Shown: positions 1 through 11,192 of the stretch, one piece after another | Layout of the letters: every line of letters begins with the position of its first letter | Position numbering within the stretch: position 1 is the stretch's first letter | From: Candidatus Symbiobacter mobilis CR | GTDB taxonomy: Bacteria > Pseudomonadota > Gammaproteobacteria > Burkholderiales > Burkholderiaceae_C | Direction of reading: 5' to 3' | Length of the DNA: 64,000 bases | NCBI RefSeq assembly: GCF_000477435.1 | Contig: NC_022576.1 | Span: 1,364,001 to 1,428,000, forward strand | Notes under the pieces: model-generated | Database searches by the model: none | Told to the model about the DNA's origin: nothing | The model's input: the letters and a program-made list of their open reading frames with translations, nothing else | Position numbers and translations under genes: made by a program

Positions 1-434
1 GGTCTGGTACGTGCCCCCTCGACGACTGCGCGCAGCCACGCCTTGCGCGGCGGGCGGAACAGTACTGTGATGGGGTGCTCTGCGCCAAAACGCGCCGCGA
101 ATGCCTGCGCTGCCACCTCGAAACACCCCAGGTGCGGCGTCAACAACAGCAGCCCTTGGCCAGACTGCAAGGCGGACTCGATATGCGCTGCCCCCGTCCA
201 TTCCACGGCAACGGGCTTGCCAAACCAGAGCCGAGGCAATTCCGCGACCATCTTGCCAGCTTCCCCCACCGCGCGCCAGCGTTCACGCCGCCCTACCCCA
301 GCCTGCCCGGCATGAGAGAGATAGCGTTCGCGATAGGTGGCCGAACCCAGGTATGCAGCCCAACCCAACCCCCACCCCACGGCATGTAACAACCACAACG
401 GGCAGTGGGACAGCAGTCGAAAAATGGCCTGCAT
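1..434 (-). CDS. Lipid A biosynthesis (lauroyl-type) acyltransferase, 3' part cut by window edge
   Basis: Translating the minus strand from an ATG at 434 gives an open frame to the window edge beginning MQAIFRLLSHCPLWLLHAVG. It carries the family's HX4(D/E) catalytic signature as TPHLGCFE (about residue 100), followed by an arginine-rich ITVLFRPPRKAWL stretch. This matches the LpxL/HtrB/LpxM group, inner-membrane enzymes that add secondary acyl chains from acyl-ACP to the lipid A precursor. The N-terminal hydrophobic segment fits a membrane anchor. About half the protein is visible, so the paralogue cannot be named. It is divergent from metK, a common betaproteobacterial arrangement. The 264-bp gap between them holds only a small GCCGG/CCGGC stem-loop near 602-616. 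Confidence 0.85.
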   Translation of the reverse strand, partial: MQAIFRLLSHCPLWLLHAVGWGLGWAAYLGSATYRERYLSHAGQAGVGRRERWRAVGEAGKMVAELPRLWFGKPVAVEWTGAAHIESALQSGQGLLLLTPHLGCFEVAAQAFAARFGAEHPITVLFRPPRKAWLRAVVEGARTR

Positions 435-698
435 CGCTGGACTACACTCGATTCGTCGCTGAGTTACGGAACTACTTGCAGGGCGACAACCCCACAAGGG
501 CGGTGACTGGTGCCACTGCGCGGGCAGCCCCATCGGCTGCTTGGCAGGCTGTTTGGGCTAACCCCCTCAGGCAGCGCACCGGGGCCGCGATTGTGCCTTT
601 CGGCCGGTTTTGCCGGCTTGCCTGCTAAAGCGTTCGCCAAAGCTCCCCGGGCCGTGGCAACGCCTGTTGCACCCCCCTCCATTCCAGGAGCTTTCATC

Positions 699-1880
699 AT
701 GGCGAACGACTACCTCTTCACTTCCGAATCCGTCTCCGAAGGCCACCCCGACAAGGTGGCAGACCAAATTTCGGACGCAATCCTCGACGCGATCTTCGAG
801 CAAGACCCCCGCAGCCGCGTCGCAGCGGAAACGCTGTGCAACACCGGGCTGGTCGTGCTGGCCGGGGAAATCACCACCAATGCGCACGTCGACTACATCG
901 CGGTGGCGCGTGACACGATCCGGCGCATCGGCTACGACAACACGGAATACGGCATCGACTACAAGGGCTGCGCGGTACTCGTGGCCTACGACAGGCAGAG
1001 CAACGACATCGCCCAGGGGGTCGATCACGCAAGCGACGATCCCCTCGACGCCGGCGCCGGAGACCAGGGCCTGATGTTCGGCTACGCCTGCGACGAAACC
1101 CCGGAACTGATGCCTGCGCCGATCTACTACGCGCACCGCCTCGTCGAACGCCAGGCGCAATTGCGCAAGGACGGGCGCCTGCCCTTCCTGCGGCCCGATG
1201 CCAAAAGCCAGGTAACGATGCGTTATGTCGATGGCAAGCCGCATTCAATCGACACCATCGTCCTTTCTACGCAGCATGCCCCCGAAATGAGCCTGGGCAA
1301 CCGCATGACCGACGCCTTTTACGAAGCCGTGCGCGAGGAAATCATCCGGCCCGTGCTGCCCAAGGAATGGTTGACAGCCGACACCCGCTACCTGATCAAC
1401 CCCACGGGGCGTTTCGTCGTCGGCGGGCCGCAGGGCGACTGCGGGCTGACCGGGCGCAAGATCATCGTCGATACCTATGGTGGAGCCTGCCCCCATGGCG
1501 GCGGCGCGTTCAGTGGCAAAGACCCCTCCAAGGTCGATCGTTCCGCAGCCTACGCTGCGCGGTATGTGGCCAAAAACGTCGTTGCTGCAGGCTTGGCGCG
1601 CAAGTGCCAGGTGCAGGTGGCCTATGCCATCGGCGTGGCGCGTCCGATGAACATCACCGTATCCACGCAGGGGACGGGAGTGATTCCCGACGAAGCCATC
1701 GCCGAACTGGTTCACCAGCACTTCGACCTGCGCCCGCGCGGGATCATCGCGATGCTTGATCTGCTGCGCCCCATCTATACCAAGACCGCAGCCTACGGGC
1801 ACTTTGGCCGCGAGGAGCCGGAGTTCACATGGGAACGCACCGACCGCGCGGATGCCCTGCGCGCTGCGGCCGGGTTATGA
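699..1880 (+). CDS. metK: S-adenosylmethionine synthetase
   Basis: MetK makes S-adenosylmethionine from methionine and ATP in the cytoplasm. The 393-aa product has the usual family length. Visible signatures are GHPDK near the N-terminus, [12 protein letters not shown] (methionine/ATP-binding hexapeptide region) and [16 protein letters not shown] (phosphate-binding P-loop-like motif). The frame is open further upstream, but the ATG at 699 follows a good ribosome-binding site (CCAGGAG at 684-690) and begins with the canonical [19 protein letters not shown]. dnaB follows closely on the same strand. I saw no convincing SAM or SAH riboswitch in the leader. Confidence 0.97.
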   Translation: MANDYLFTSESVSEGHPDKVADQISDAILDAIFEQDPRSRVAAETLCNTGLVVLAGEITTNAHVDYIAVARDTIRRIGYDNTEYGIDYKGCAVLVAYDRQSNDIAQGVDHASDDPLDAGAGDQGLMFGYACDETPELMPAPIYYAHRLVERQAQLRKDGRLPFLRPDAKSQVTMRYVDGKPHSIDTIVLSTQHAPEMSLGNRMTDAFYEAVREEIIRPVLPKEWLTADTRYLINPTGRFVVGGPQGDCGLTGRKIIVDTYGGACPHGGGAFSGKDPSKVDRSAAYAARYVAKNVVAAGLARKCQVQVAYAIGVARPMNITVSTQGTGVIPDEAIAELVHQHFDLRPRGIIAMLDLLRPIYTKTAAYGHFGREEPEFTWERTDRADALRAAAGL

Positions 1881-1917
1881 CCCCCTGCACGACATCCTGC
1901 GCCCCACAAAGCCCGCC

Positions 1918-3324
1918 GTGACCGACGACTTTCCCCCGTTCCCCGAAGCTCCCGAGCAGGATCCCGAATACGCCCAGTTGCGCGTTCCGCCGCATTCGGT
2001 GGAATCAGAATCGTGCGTGCTCGGCGGGCTGCTGCTGGACAACGCCGCGTGGGATCGGGTCAGCGATCTGCTTGGCGAGAACGATTTCTATCGCCTGGAA
2101 CATCGGCTGATCTTCACGGCAATCCATGCGCTCATTCAGGCCAGCAAGCCCGCCGACGTCGTCACCGTCTACGAGCAATTGCGCAGCGTGGGCAAGGCCG
2201 ATGATGTGGGGGGGCTGGCGTACCTGAACGCGCTGGCGCAATTCGTCCCCAGTGCGGGGAACATCCGCCGCTACGCGGAAATCGTCCGCGACCGCTCGAT
2301 TCTGCGCACGCTGATCCACACGAGCGAAGAAATCTCGGCCATGGCCTTCCAACCGCAGGGGCGGCCGGTGGCATCCGTGTTGGACGATGCAGAACAGCGC
2401 ATCTTCCGCATCGGCGAACAAAGCGCACGCACCCGGCAAGGGTTTCAGCGCATGGACACCCTGGTGTCCTCGCTACTGGAACGAGTGCAGGAGATGGCCG
2501 ATCACCCCAACGACGTCACCGGCGTTCCCACGGGTTTTTACGACCTCGACCGGATGACCTCCGGGTTCCAGGCAGGCGATCTGGTGGTCCTGGCCGCTCG
2601 CCCTTCGATGGGCAAGACCGCGCTGGCAATCAATATCGCCGAACACGTAGCCTTGCATGAAGGACTGCCTGTGGCCGTGTTTTCGATGGAAATGGGTGCT
2701 GCGCAGCTTGCGGTGCGCATCGTCGGCTCGATCGGGCGCATCGACCAGGGCCACCTGCGCACCGGCAAGCTGACCGACGAGGAGTGGCCGCGTCTGCTGC
2801 AAACGATCGAAAAACTGCGCACGGTCTCACTACACATCGACGAAACCGCCGGGCTGACATCCGGCGAACTGCGCGCCAACGCACGCCGACTGGCCCGCCA
2901 ATGCGGCAAGCTGGGGCTGGTGGTCGTCGACTACCTGCAACTGATGAGCGGATCGGACACCGGGGGCGACAACGAAAACCGCGCCACCGAGCTGGGCGGC
3001 ATCTCCCGCAACCTCAAGATGCTGGCCAAGGAACTGAAATGCCCGGTGCTGGCGCTTTCCCAGCTCAACCGGGGGGTGGAAAGCCGCCCCGACAAGCGCC
3101 CGCTGATGAGCGATTTGCGCGAGTCCGGCGCGATCGAGCAGGACGCCGACATCGTGATGTTTATCTACCGCGACGAGTACTACACCAAGGATGCGTGCAA
3201 AGAACCCGGGGTGGCGGAAATCCTCATCGCCAAACAGCGCAATGGCCCCACCGGGGTAGTCAAACTCGCGTTCCTGAACAAGCTGACCAAATTTGAATCG
3301 CTGGCTTCCCCTGGGGACTATTGA
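1918..3324 (+). CDS. dnaB: Replicative DNA helicase DnaB
   Basis: DnaB is the hexameric 5'-3' helicase of the replication fork. The N-terminal domain (VPPHSVESESCVLGGLLLD) is followed by a RecA-like motor with Walker A ARPSMGKTALAI, a Walker B-type LVVVDYLQLMSG and the DnaB-specific SDLRESGAIEQDADIVMF. I chose the GTG at 1918 because it gives 468 aa, the family norm. In-frame ATGs upstream lie inside metK and add an unrelated proline/serine-rich leader. The start is inferred; the identity is secure. After the stop (3325-3486) there are only short direct repeats (TAGCCTG copies, ATTCCCATTCCG copies). Confidence 0.95.
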   Translation: MTDDFPPFPEAPEQDPEYAQLRVPPHSVESESCVLGGLLLDNAAWDRVSDLLGENDFYRLEHRLIFTAIHALIQASKPADVVTVYEQLRSVGKADDVGGLAYLNALAQFVPSAGNIRRYAEIVRDRSILRTLIHTSEEISAMAFQPQGRPVASVLDDAEQRIFRIGEQSARTRQGFQRMDTLVSSLLERVQEMADHPNDVTGVPTGFYDLDRMTSGFQAGDLVVLAARPSMGKTALAINIAEHVALHEGLPVAVFSMEMGAAQLAVRIVGSIGRIDQGHLRTGKLTDEEWPRLLQTIEKLRTVSLHIDETAGLTSGELRANARRLARQCGKLGLVVVDYLQLMSGSDTGGDNENRATELGGISRNLKMLAKELKCPVLALSQLNRGVESRPDKRPLMSDLRESGAIEQDADIVMFIYRDEYYTKDACKEPGVAEILIAKQRNGPTGVVKLAFLNKLTKFESLASPGDY

Positions 3325-3486
3325 GTAGCCTGTAGCCTGTAGTAGCCCCCGCCATCGCCCATTCCCATTCCGCCATTCCCATTCCGCACAACATGCCAGA
3401 GCCATCGCTACAAGGGGGACCGGGCAACACTCCCGCAGACCCCAGCCAGCGTGGCCAACCGGGTACCCCGATGCCTCCTATGCCTC

Positions 3487-4158
3487 CTACAAGGGAGGCC
3501 GGGCAGGCGCAGGAATAGGCTTGGGCAGTAGCTCTTGCAGCGCTTCCTCGCTCAGCAGCTCGAAAACGCGAACGACCTTCTGCACACCGGGAATCGAGCG
3601 TGCGATGTCCGTGGCGCGATCGGCTTCCTTCTGGGAGACGCGGCCCATGAGGTACACCGCGCCCCGGTCGGTGACGACCTTGACTGCATTGGCATAGAGA
3701 TCCCGCGCATCAACGAAGGCAGCCTTGACCTTGCCCGTGATGAGCGCGTCGGTAGAGCGCTGCGCCAGCGTGGTATTCCCCAGCACAGCCAACTCGTTGA
3801 CGACGGACTTGACGTTTTCCACACGGGCGACGAGCTGCCCCGCAAGCTGCCGATCCTGCACAGAAGGGACTTCTCCGGTCAGCAACACTAGGCGGTTGTA
3901 GCTCGTGACGTTGATGCGGACACGATCAGCAAACTGATCCTGGATGCGCTTGCCAGCGCGTGTCTCGATCCCTTCGTCTTCGAGCTGGATGCCCGAAGTC
4001 CGCCGATCCGTAGCCACCAGCGCCCCGCCGAAAACGGCACTGCCGACGAACATGGGCGCGCAGCCCCCGAAGGTCCCCAATGCAGCCAGGGAAAGCGCTC
4101 CCGCGACGGCGAGGCCCACGGCACGCAGCGCGGCACGGGGTATGGGGTGGTTCGGCAT
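3487..4158 (-). CDS. BON-domain outer-membrane lipoprotein, DolP/YraP-like
   Basis: The protein starts MPNHPIPRAALRAVGLAVAG and has a lipoprotein signal peptide ending at a lipobox-like LGTFGGC, so it is likely anchored in the outer membrane. Two BON domains follow: one around INVTSYNRLVLLTGEVPS...VVNELAVLGN, the second around VKVVTDRGAVYLMGRVSQKEAD...VVRVFELL. The start at 4158 is preferred to a longer frame because AAAGGG lies just upstream. It lies directly downstream of the DiaA-like gene (11-bp gap), the same pairing as E. coli diaA-dolP (yraP). By analogy it supports envelope integrity; that role is inferred from family and context. Confidence 0.88.
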   Translation of the reverse strand: MPNHPIPRAALRAVGLAVAGALSLAALGTFGGCAPMFVGSAVFGGALVATDRRTSGIQLEDEGIETRAGKRIQDQFADRVRINVTSYNRLVLLTGEVPSVQDRQLAGQLVARVENVKSVVNELAVLGNTTLAQRSTDALITGKVKAAFVDARDLYANAVKVVTDRGAVYLMGRVSQKEADRATDIARSIPGVQKVVRVFELLSEEALQELLPKPIPAPARPPL

Positions 4159-4169
4159 GGCTATCCCTT

Positions 4170-4754
4170 TCATGGCGTGGTATCGAACCCGGCATCGACC
4201 GCCTCGCACAGGCAATGCAGGATCAGCAGATGCACTTCCTGTATCCGCGCAGTACGGCCATGGGGGACGCAAAGATGCACGTCCGACGCGCGCAGCACGC
4301 TCGCCATCTTGCCGCCATCCCGCCCAGTCAACGCGACGATGGTCATGTCCCGCTCATGGGCGGCGTCAATGGCTTGCAGGACGTTGGGGGAATTGCCGCT
4401 GGTCGAGATGGCGATCAGCACGTCACCCGCACGGCCCAAAGCGCGAACCTGCCGGGCAAAGACCGCGTCGAAACCGTAGTCGTTACCCACAGCGGTCAGG
4501 ATCGATGTGTCCGTCGTCAGCGCCACGGCAGCCAGCGCGGGCCGTTCTTTCTCGAAGCGACCGACGAATTCGGCAGCGAAATGCTGCGCATCCGCCGCAG
4601 ACCCACCATTGCCGCACGCCAACACCTTGCCGCCATCGACCACGCAGCGGGAGAGCAACTCCGCAGCACGCGCTATCGGGGAACAAAGTAGGGGCGCTGC
4701 GCTGCGCTTGAGTTCCGCGCTATCGAGAAAGTGCTGGAGGATGCGATCTTTCAT
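4170..4754 (-). CDS. SIS-domain protein, DiaA / phosphoheptose-isomerase-like
   Basis: A 194-aa single SIS (sugar isomerase) domain protein. Motifs seen are CGNGGSAADAQHFAAEFVGRF and the phosphosugar-binding ISTSGNSPNVLQAI. These occur both in GmhA (sedoheptulose-7-phosphate isomerase) and in DiaA (a DnaA-binding initiation factor). The start MKDRILQHFLDSAELK at 4754 matches the DiaA-type N-terminus better than the longer frame from 4793. Being followed by a BON lipoprotein favours DiaA, but the enzymatic alternative cannot be excluded. Confidence 0.85.
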   Translation of the reverse strand: MKDRILQHFLDSAELKRSAAPLLCSPIARAAELLSRCVVDGGKVLACGNGGSAADAQHFAAEFVGRFEKERPALAAVALTTDTSILTAVGNDYGFDAVFARQVRALGRAGDVLIAISTSGNSPNVLQAIDAAHERDMTIVALTGRDGGKMASVLRASDVHLCVPHGRTARIQEVHLLILHCLCEAVDAGFDTTP

Positions 4755-4884
4755 GATGCCTGCCAGGATCCCCTGCAACCACGTGCCCTGCATCGGCGCG
4801 CAGCAATATACGGCTGCGACGAATGCAATGCAGACAAACCGGGGAGAGGGGGAAAGAAAGAGGGGGGAGAGAAGAGGGAGAAGG

Positions 4885-4961
4885 TGGTGGTGATAGGTGG
4901 ATTTGAACCACCGACCTCAGCGTTATGAGTGCTGCGCTCTAACCACCTGAGCTATATCACC
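4885..4961 (-). tRNA. tRNA with CAT anticodon (Met, elongator type; Ile2 possible)
   Basis: On the minus strand a complete cloverleaf can be folded: acceptor GGTGATA/TATCACC, D-arm GCTC...GAGC, anticodon arm CAGCA-CTCATAA-CGCTG, T-arm GGTGG-TTCAAAT-CCACC, discriminator A and an encoded CCA. The anticodon CAT fits elongator tRNA-Met, but tRNA-Ile2 (lysidine-modified) has the same anticodon and cannot be excluded by eye. Directly downstream is a striking almost pure pyrimidine tract on the transcribed strand (purines on the plus strand, about 4845-4884). Confidence 0.95.
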
Positions 4962-5247
4962 ACGTGGCGCAAATTCTAGCGTGGGCTATGAGGGGGATGT
5001 GGGCGATAAAGGAGGCACCTCGCCCCTACATCAGACCGATGGGGATGTTTTCAGCGCCAACACCTCGGTCACATGTGACCAACTCCATGGTGTCGCCAGG
5101 TCTTCCTCAGCCACCACGTCGGACCGGCAACGGGGAGAGATTGATCTCGGGGTCGAGGAAGTCCTCGATGAGGTAGCCCAGACATGGGCATCGACTAGCG
5201 TGGGAATCTGGTCGCGGAATTGGAATGTGGTGAAACCCCTGCCACGG
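4962..5247. other. Gap between tRNA and hemB; no gene recognised, one perfect palindrome
   Basis: No convincing reading frame is seen. The region contains the 14-bp perfect palindrome GGTCACATGTGACC (5067-5080), which has the form of a dimeric operator. An 86-codon minus-strand frame crosses it but resembles nothing I know. It could be decayed coding DNA. Confidence 0.4.
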
Positions 5248-7677
<2,430 letters not shown>

Positions 7678-8052
7678 TCAGACGGAAAAGCTCGAACCGC
7701 AGCCGCAGGTGGTGACGGCGTTGGGGTTTTTGATGACGAAGCGCGAACCTTCGAGGTCTTCCTTGAAGTCGATTTCCGCGCCGACCATGTACTGGTAGCT
7801 CATGGGGTCGATCAGGAGCGAAACGCCGTTTTTCTGCATCACGGTGTCGTCCTCGTTGGTGATCTCGTCGAACGTGAAGCCGTATTGAAACCCCGCGCAC
7901 CCGCCGCCTTGCACGAACACGCGCAGCTTCAGATCGGGGTTCCCTTCTTCCACGATCAATTCGGCCACCTTCGCGGCAGCGCGGTCGGTAAACACGAGGG
8001 GGTCAGGCACGAGAGGGTCAGGCACTGCTTCTTGCGCGGTAGTGGTATTCAT
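7678..8052 (-). CDS. erpA: Iron-sulfur cluster insertion protein ErpA
   Basis: A 124-aa A-type Fe-S carrier. The three conserved cysteines are in [11 protein letters not shown] and [10 protein letters not shown] at the C-terminus. ErpA hands Fe-S clusters to apoproteins, in E. coli notably those of isoprenoid synthesis. I chose ATG 8052 ([10 protein letters not shown]); an ATG five codons upstream adds only MQRNA. The N-terminus contains a small internal duplication ([12 protein letters not shown]). It is divergent from the carbonic-anhydrase-like gene. Confidence 0.93.
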   Translation of the reverse strand: MNTTTAQEAVPDPLVPDPLVFTDRAAAKVAELIVEEGNPDLKLRVFVQGGGCAGFQYGFTFDEITNEDDTVMQKNGVSLLIDPMSYQYMVGAEIDFKEDLEGSRFVIKNPNAVTTCGCGSSFSV

Positions 8053-8152
8053 GGCATTCCTCTGCATTGATCTTCGTCAGGAAAATGGGCATGGAATGTA
8101 TCGTAAGGGCTGCACCACAATCGTCTCCCCCATCGCCACAAGGCCCCCCCCC

Positions 8153-8713
8153 ATGATCCGCAGAAACCCCAGCGGGCACCTGCCCGTCATTGCCGAATCC
8201 GCCTATATCGATAGCACCGCCATCATCTGCGGCAAGGTCGTGATCGAAGAACATGTCTTCGTCGGCCCCTATGCGGTGATCCGTGCCGACGAAGTTAACG
8301 CGCAGGGCGATATGGAGCCGATCCGCATTGGTTCGCACTCCAACATCCAAGACGGGGTAGTCATCCACTCCAAATCCGGCGCCGCAGTCACCATCGGGAG
8401 CTATACCTCGATCGCGCACAGATCGATCATCCATGGCCCTTGCATCATCGGCAACCGCGTGTTCATCGGGTTCAACAGCGTGCTTTTCCACTGCACGGTG
8501 GGCGACGGGTGCGTGGTGCGCCACAACGTCGTCATCGATGGGTGCAACCTGCCGCCGGGCTTTGCCGTAGGCTCTACCGAACGCCTGGGGCCCAAAACCG
8601 ACCTCAGCGCCCTGCCCAAAGTCTGTTTTTCCGCTGCGGAGTTCTCCGAAGACGTGGCACAGACCAATATTGACCTGATCAAAGGCTACAAGGCGCTACA
8701 CAACGAGTTTTGA
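8153..8713 (+). CDS. Gamma-carbonic-anhydrase-like hexapeptide-repeat protein
   Basis: The 186-aa protein is made of left-handed beta-helix hexapeptide repeats, with the histidine-bearing segments DGVVIHSKSG, SIAHRSIIHGP and VLFHCTVG placed as metal ligands in gamma-carbonic anhydrase homologues (YrdA/CaiE/PaaY group). The true reaction is unknown; it may be a carbonic anhydrase or a thioesterase/acyltransferase-like relative. ATG 8153 (MIRRNPSGHLPVIAESAYID) fits the family start; the upstream sequence is C-rich with only a weak Shine-Dalgarno. Its stop codon touches the left end of the MITE-like element. Confidence 0.85.
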   Translation: MIRRNPSGHLPVIAESAYIDSTAIICGKVVIEEHVFVGPYAVIRADEVNAQGDMEPIRIGSHSNIQDGVVIHSKSGAAVTIGSYTSIAHRSIIHGPCIIGNRVFIGFNSVLFHCTVGDGCVVRHNVVIDGCNLPPGFAVGSTERLGPKTDLSALPKVCFSAAEFSEDVAQTNIDLIKGYKALHNEF

Positions 8714-8889
8714 ACCCAGATAGTCCATGAGGGTTTGCAGGGCAGGTGGATGCAGTGGCGAGGCAGTTTTGGCCTGACTGAGGCGTTCATAGCTTGAGCT
8801 ATGAACAACGAAGAAGGGCAAAAATGGCCGTCAGGGCGCCGCCTGTACGCAAACAGCACCAAAGGTGCGCCTCATGGACTATCTGGGTT
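8713..8889. mobile_element. MITE-like element with perfect 20-bp terminal inverted repeats
   Basis: Left end AACCCAGATAGTCCATGAGG (8713-8732) is an exact reverse complement of the right end (8870-8889). Inside is a second perfect palindrome, GTTCATAGCT-TG-AGCTATGAAC (about 8786-8807). The 177-bp unit has no reading frame, so it looks like a non-autonomous, foldable element. It lies exactly between the convergent carbonic-anhydrase-like and bactofilin genes and could also act as a bidirectional terminator. The hexamer GAGTTT occurs close to both ends (8705-8710, 8893-8898) but not directly adjacent, so a target-site duplication is uncertain. Confidence 0.8.
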
Positions 8890-8897
8890 GAAGAGTT

Positions 8898-9290
8898 TCA
8901 GTCAGACACCTGCGGCGCAGCGGGAACGACGGAAGCCGCAGCGTCCTGCATCGGGCACAGGCGGCCGTTGACCAGGGCGCCCTGGTGCATTTCCAGCGCC
9001 TGGTACGTCACATCGCCCAGCACACGGGCCTTGGGTTGGAGTTCGAGCATGACCCGCGCACGCACCGGGCCATGCACGGCGCCGTTGACGATGACGTGGT
9101 CGGCCTCGATTTCGCCATGCACCGTCGCCGATTCGGACACGACGAGGATGCTCGCGCTACCAGGCCGCCCAAGGACGTTTCCGCGCAGCTCGCCATCGAG
9201 GCGCAGCCCATCCTGAAAAACCACGTTGCCTTCAATGGCGCAGCCCGGCGAAATCAGGCTTTTGATGGTGGGTTGCTTGTGTCCGAACAT
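8898..9290 (-). CDS. Bactofilin (polymer-forming cytoskeletal protein)
   Basis: A 130-aa protein whose core (ISPGCAIEGNVVFQDGLRLDGELRGNV...ATVHGEIEADHVIVNGAVHGPVRAR) is the repetitive beta-helical bactofilin domain. The flanks are short and unstructured. Bactofilins polymerise without nucleotide and scaffold envelope enzymes. ATG 9290 (MFGHKQPTIKSLI) is preferred to the longer frame at 9317. It follows the coiled-coil membrane protein gene by 38 bp. Confidence 0.93.
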   Translation of the reverse strand: MFGHKQPTIKSLISPGCAIEGNVVFQDGLRLDGELRGNVLGRPGSASILVVSESATVHGEIEADHVIVNGAVHGPVRARVMLELQPKARVLGDVTYQALEMHQGALVNGRLCPMQDAAASVVPAAPQVSD

Positions 9291-9328
9291 CGACGACTCC
9301 AGCCAAGGGAGAGGCAAAAAAGGAGGAA

Positions 9329-10024
9329 TTACAGTGGGATGGTTCGCTCGGCGCGCACCACGCCATCGAGGTATACGCGGGCCGTCACCTGCTGCAAGAC
9401 CGCATTCGCCGGCGGGCGGAACACACCCTGCCGACGCACGTATTGCACCACTTCCAACGGCACCAGGCCGCTAGCCAGCCCTGCAGACCACGGTTTTCCG
9501 TGCGCACGTCCCGAAAAGGTGAGCGCCAGTTGCACCCGCGTGGGGGAAGGATTTTTGGCCGACTGCATCACCAGCACTTGCCATGACCATTCCCCGCTGG
9601 CCAGCTTCTGCGCTTGCAGCCCGCGTATCGACAAGCCTGGCGCGCCGGAAGCCGGAATCAGCCGCTCGAAAAACGCCAAGTCTTCGCGCAGGCGGTGGTT
9701 TTCGGCTTCGATGGCCCGGTGTACGGCCAACCATTGTTCTTGCGCCGCGCGTTGCGTGGCTTGCAGCGTGCGTGCGGCATCCGCCGCTGCTTGCACGGTA
9801 TGCAAGGACTGCTCCAGTTGCGTGACACGCTCGCGCAGCGCATCGCGCTCCTGCCGCAACTGCTGCATCGTGGCATCGCCCCAGCCCAGCCCCCACAGCG
9901 TGGCAGCCAACACCGCCGCAGCGAGCAGCAGCGCGGCCCACCGCCACGGCGGCGCCCACGCAGCGCACACCGACACCTGTACTGCACGGGGAGGATATCG
10001 ACGGGGAACAGTGCGCCAAAACAT
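9329..10024 (-). CDS. Membrane-anchored coiled-coil protein, DUF6776-like
   Basis: Function is unknown. The 231-aa product from ATG 10024 (MFWRTVPRRYPPRAVQ) has one transmembrane helix near residues 28-48, then a coiled coil (MQQLRQERDALRERVTQLEQSL...AIEAENHRLREDLAFFERLIP), then a beta-rich C-terminal domain ending in AERTIPL. A gene of this shape between rpsI and bactofilin is usual in Burkholderiales. The large periplasmic part next to a bactofilin suggests an envelope-assembly role, but that is inference. Confidence 0.8.
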   Translation of the reverse strand: MFWRTVPRRYPPRAVQVSVCAAWAPPWRWAALLLAAAVLAATLWGLGWGDATMQQLRQERDALRERVTQLEQSLHTVQAAADAARTLQATQRAAQEQWLAVHRAIEAENHRLREDLAFFERLIPASGAPGLSIRGLQAQKLASGEWSWQVLVMQSAKNPSPTRVQLALTFSGRAHGKPWSAGLASGLVPLEVVQYVRRQGVFRPPANAVLQQVTARVYLDGVVRAERTIPL

Positions 10025-10041
10025 GACAAAAAAACCCGGAC

Positions 10042-10084
10042 AAAAAAAAGCCCCGGCACCCACCCTGTGGCAGGAACGCGGGGC
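10042..10084 (-). terminator. Rho-independent terminator of rplM-rpsI
   Basis: On the minus strand GCCCCG (10079-10084) pairs with CGGGGC (10050-10055), followed by a run of eight T (10042-10049). It lies 16 bp past the rpsI stop. Confidence 0.85.
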
Positions 10085-10099
10085 CTGTGCAAACAGCGA

Positions 10100-10492
10100 T
10101 CAGCGCTTGCTGAACTGCTTGCGTCGGCGTGCGCCGTGCAGACCGACCTTCTTGCGCTCGACGATGCGGGCGTCTCGGGTCACGAAGCCTGCCTGGCTCA
10201 GCGCGGGCTTGAGGGTCTCGTCATATTCGATCAGCGCACGGGTGATGCCGTGGCGAATCGCCCCCGCCTGCCCAGATTCCCCTCCGCCGGCAACGTTCAC
10301 GACGATGTCGAAGTTGTCGAGGTTGTGCGTCAACACCAATGGCTGCTTGCACACCATGATCGACGTCGCCCGGCCAAAAAACTGGTCGATGGGCTTGTCA
10401 TTGACCTGAATGCTGCCAGAGCCTTTTTTCAGAAAAACCCGTGCGACGCTCGATTTGCGACGCCCGGTACCGTGATTCCAATCCTTGATCAT
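10100..10492 (-). CDS. rpsI: 30S ribosomal protein S9
   Basis: The 130-aa product begins [20 protein letters not shown] and ends in the universal basic tail [10 protein letters not shown], which reaches the ribosomal P-site. The [20 protein letters not shown] core is present. It is the second gene of the rplM-rpsI operon (9-bp gap) and is followed by a strong terminator. Confidence 0.98.
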   Translation of the reverse strand: MIKDWNHGTGRRKSSVARVFLKKGSGSIQVNDKPIDQFFGRATSIMVCKQPLVLTHNLDNFDIVVNVAGGGESGQAGAIRHGITRALIEYDETLKPALSQAGFVTRDARIVERKKVGLHGARRRKQFSKR

Positions 10493-10501
10493 GCCGTGCT
10501 C

Positions 10502-10930
10502 CTAGATCACCAATGTCTTGGGTTGCTGCGCCGTGTGGGGATGACTATCCCCGGCATACACCTTGAGTTTTTTGATCATGGCGTACCCCAGCGGCCCCTT
10601 GGGCAACATCCCTTTGACGGCCTTTTCCAAGGCGCGGCCAGGATGCTTGGCCTGCATGTCGCGGAAGTTGATGGCCCGGATCCCCCCTGGGTACCCGGTA
10701 TGGCGGTAGTAGACCTTGTCAAGGGCCTTGGTACCGGTGACGCGGAGCTTGGCCGCATTGATGACGACGATGTAGTCGCCGGTGTCGACGTGAGGGGTGT
10801 ACGTGGGTTTGTGCTTTCCGCGCAGGCGACGGGCAACTTCGCTGGCTACCCGCCCGAGTACCTGGTCTGTGGCGTCGAGCACATACCACTCATGCACGAC
10901 CTCTGCAGGCTTGGCACTGAATGTGGACAT
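10502..10930 (-). CDS. rplM: 50S ribosomal protein L13
   Basis: The 142-aa product has the L13 signatures [33 protein letters not shown] and [19 protein letters not shown]. It is an early-assembly large-subunit protein. It is the first gene of the operon; its promoter must lie in the 10931-11192 gap, which is visibly richer in A/T towards 11192. Confidence 0.98.
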   Translation of the reverse strand: MSTFSAKPAEVVHEWYVLDATDQVLGRVASEVARRLRGKHKPTYTPHVDTGDYIVVINAAKLRVTGTKALDKVYYRHTGYPGGIRAINFRDMQAKHPGRALEKAVKGMLPKGPLGYAMIKKLKVYAGDSHPHTAQQPKTLVI

Positions 10931-11192
10931 GGATGGACTTCGTTGAAAAAGAAAGAGAAAACAGGACTATTCGGGAATCTCTCTGACGGAAACCTCCGAA
11001 TCGCCGCACCAGGTACATCTTTGCGCACCCCTTGCGACCCCGCCGCGCAGCCCCTAAGGCGCAACGGAACTGAGCATTATAGGAACGCAGATCCCGCTGC
11101 AAAATCAGGAACGCACCCTCCTTTCCACACCACCGCCCGGTGCGCACGACCACATTGCGCGGCATTCTCAAAGGCAATATCTGCTCGCACTT

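Noticed and set aside
435-698. Possible SAM or SAH riboswitch ahead of metK
   Set aside because: Only a 5-bp stem-loop near 602-616 was found; the conserved cores of these riboswitches were not recognised.
567-1244. Long minus-strand frame opposite metK
   Set aside because: Shadow of the high-GC metK gene; no family-like features.
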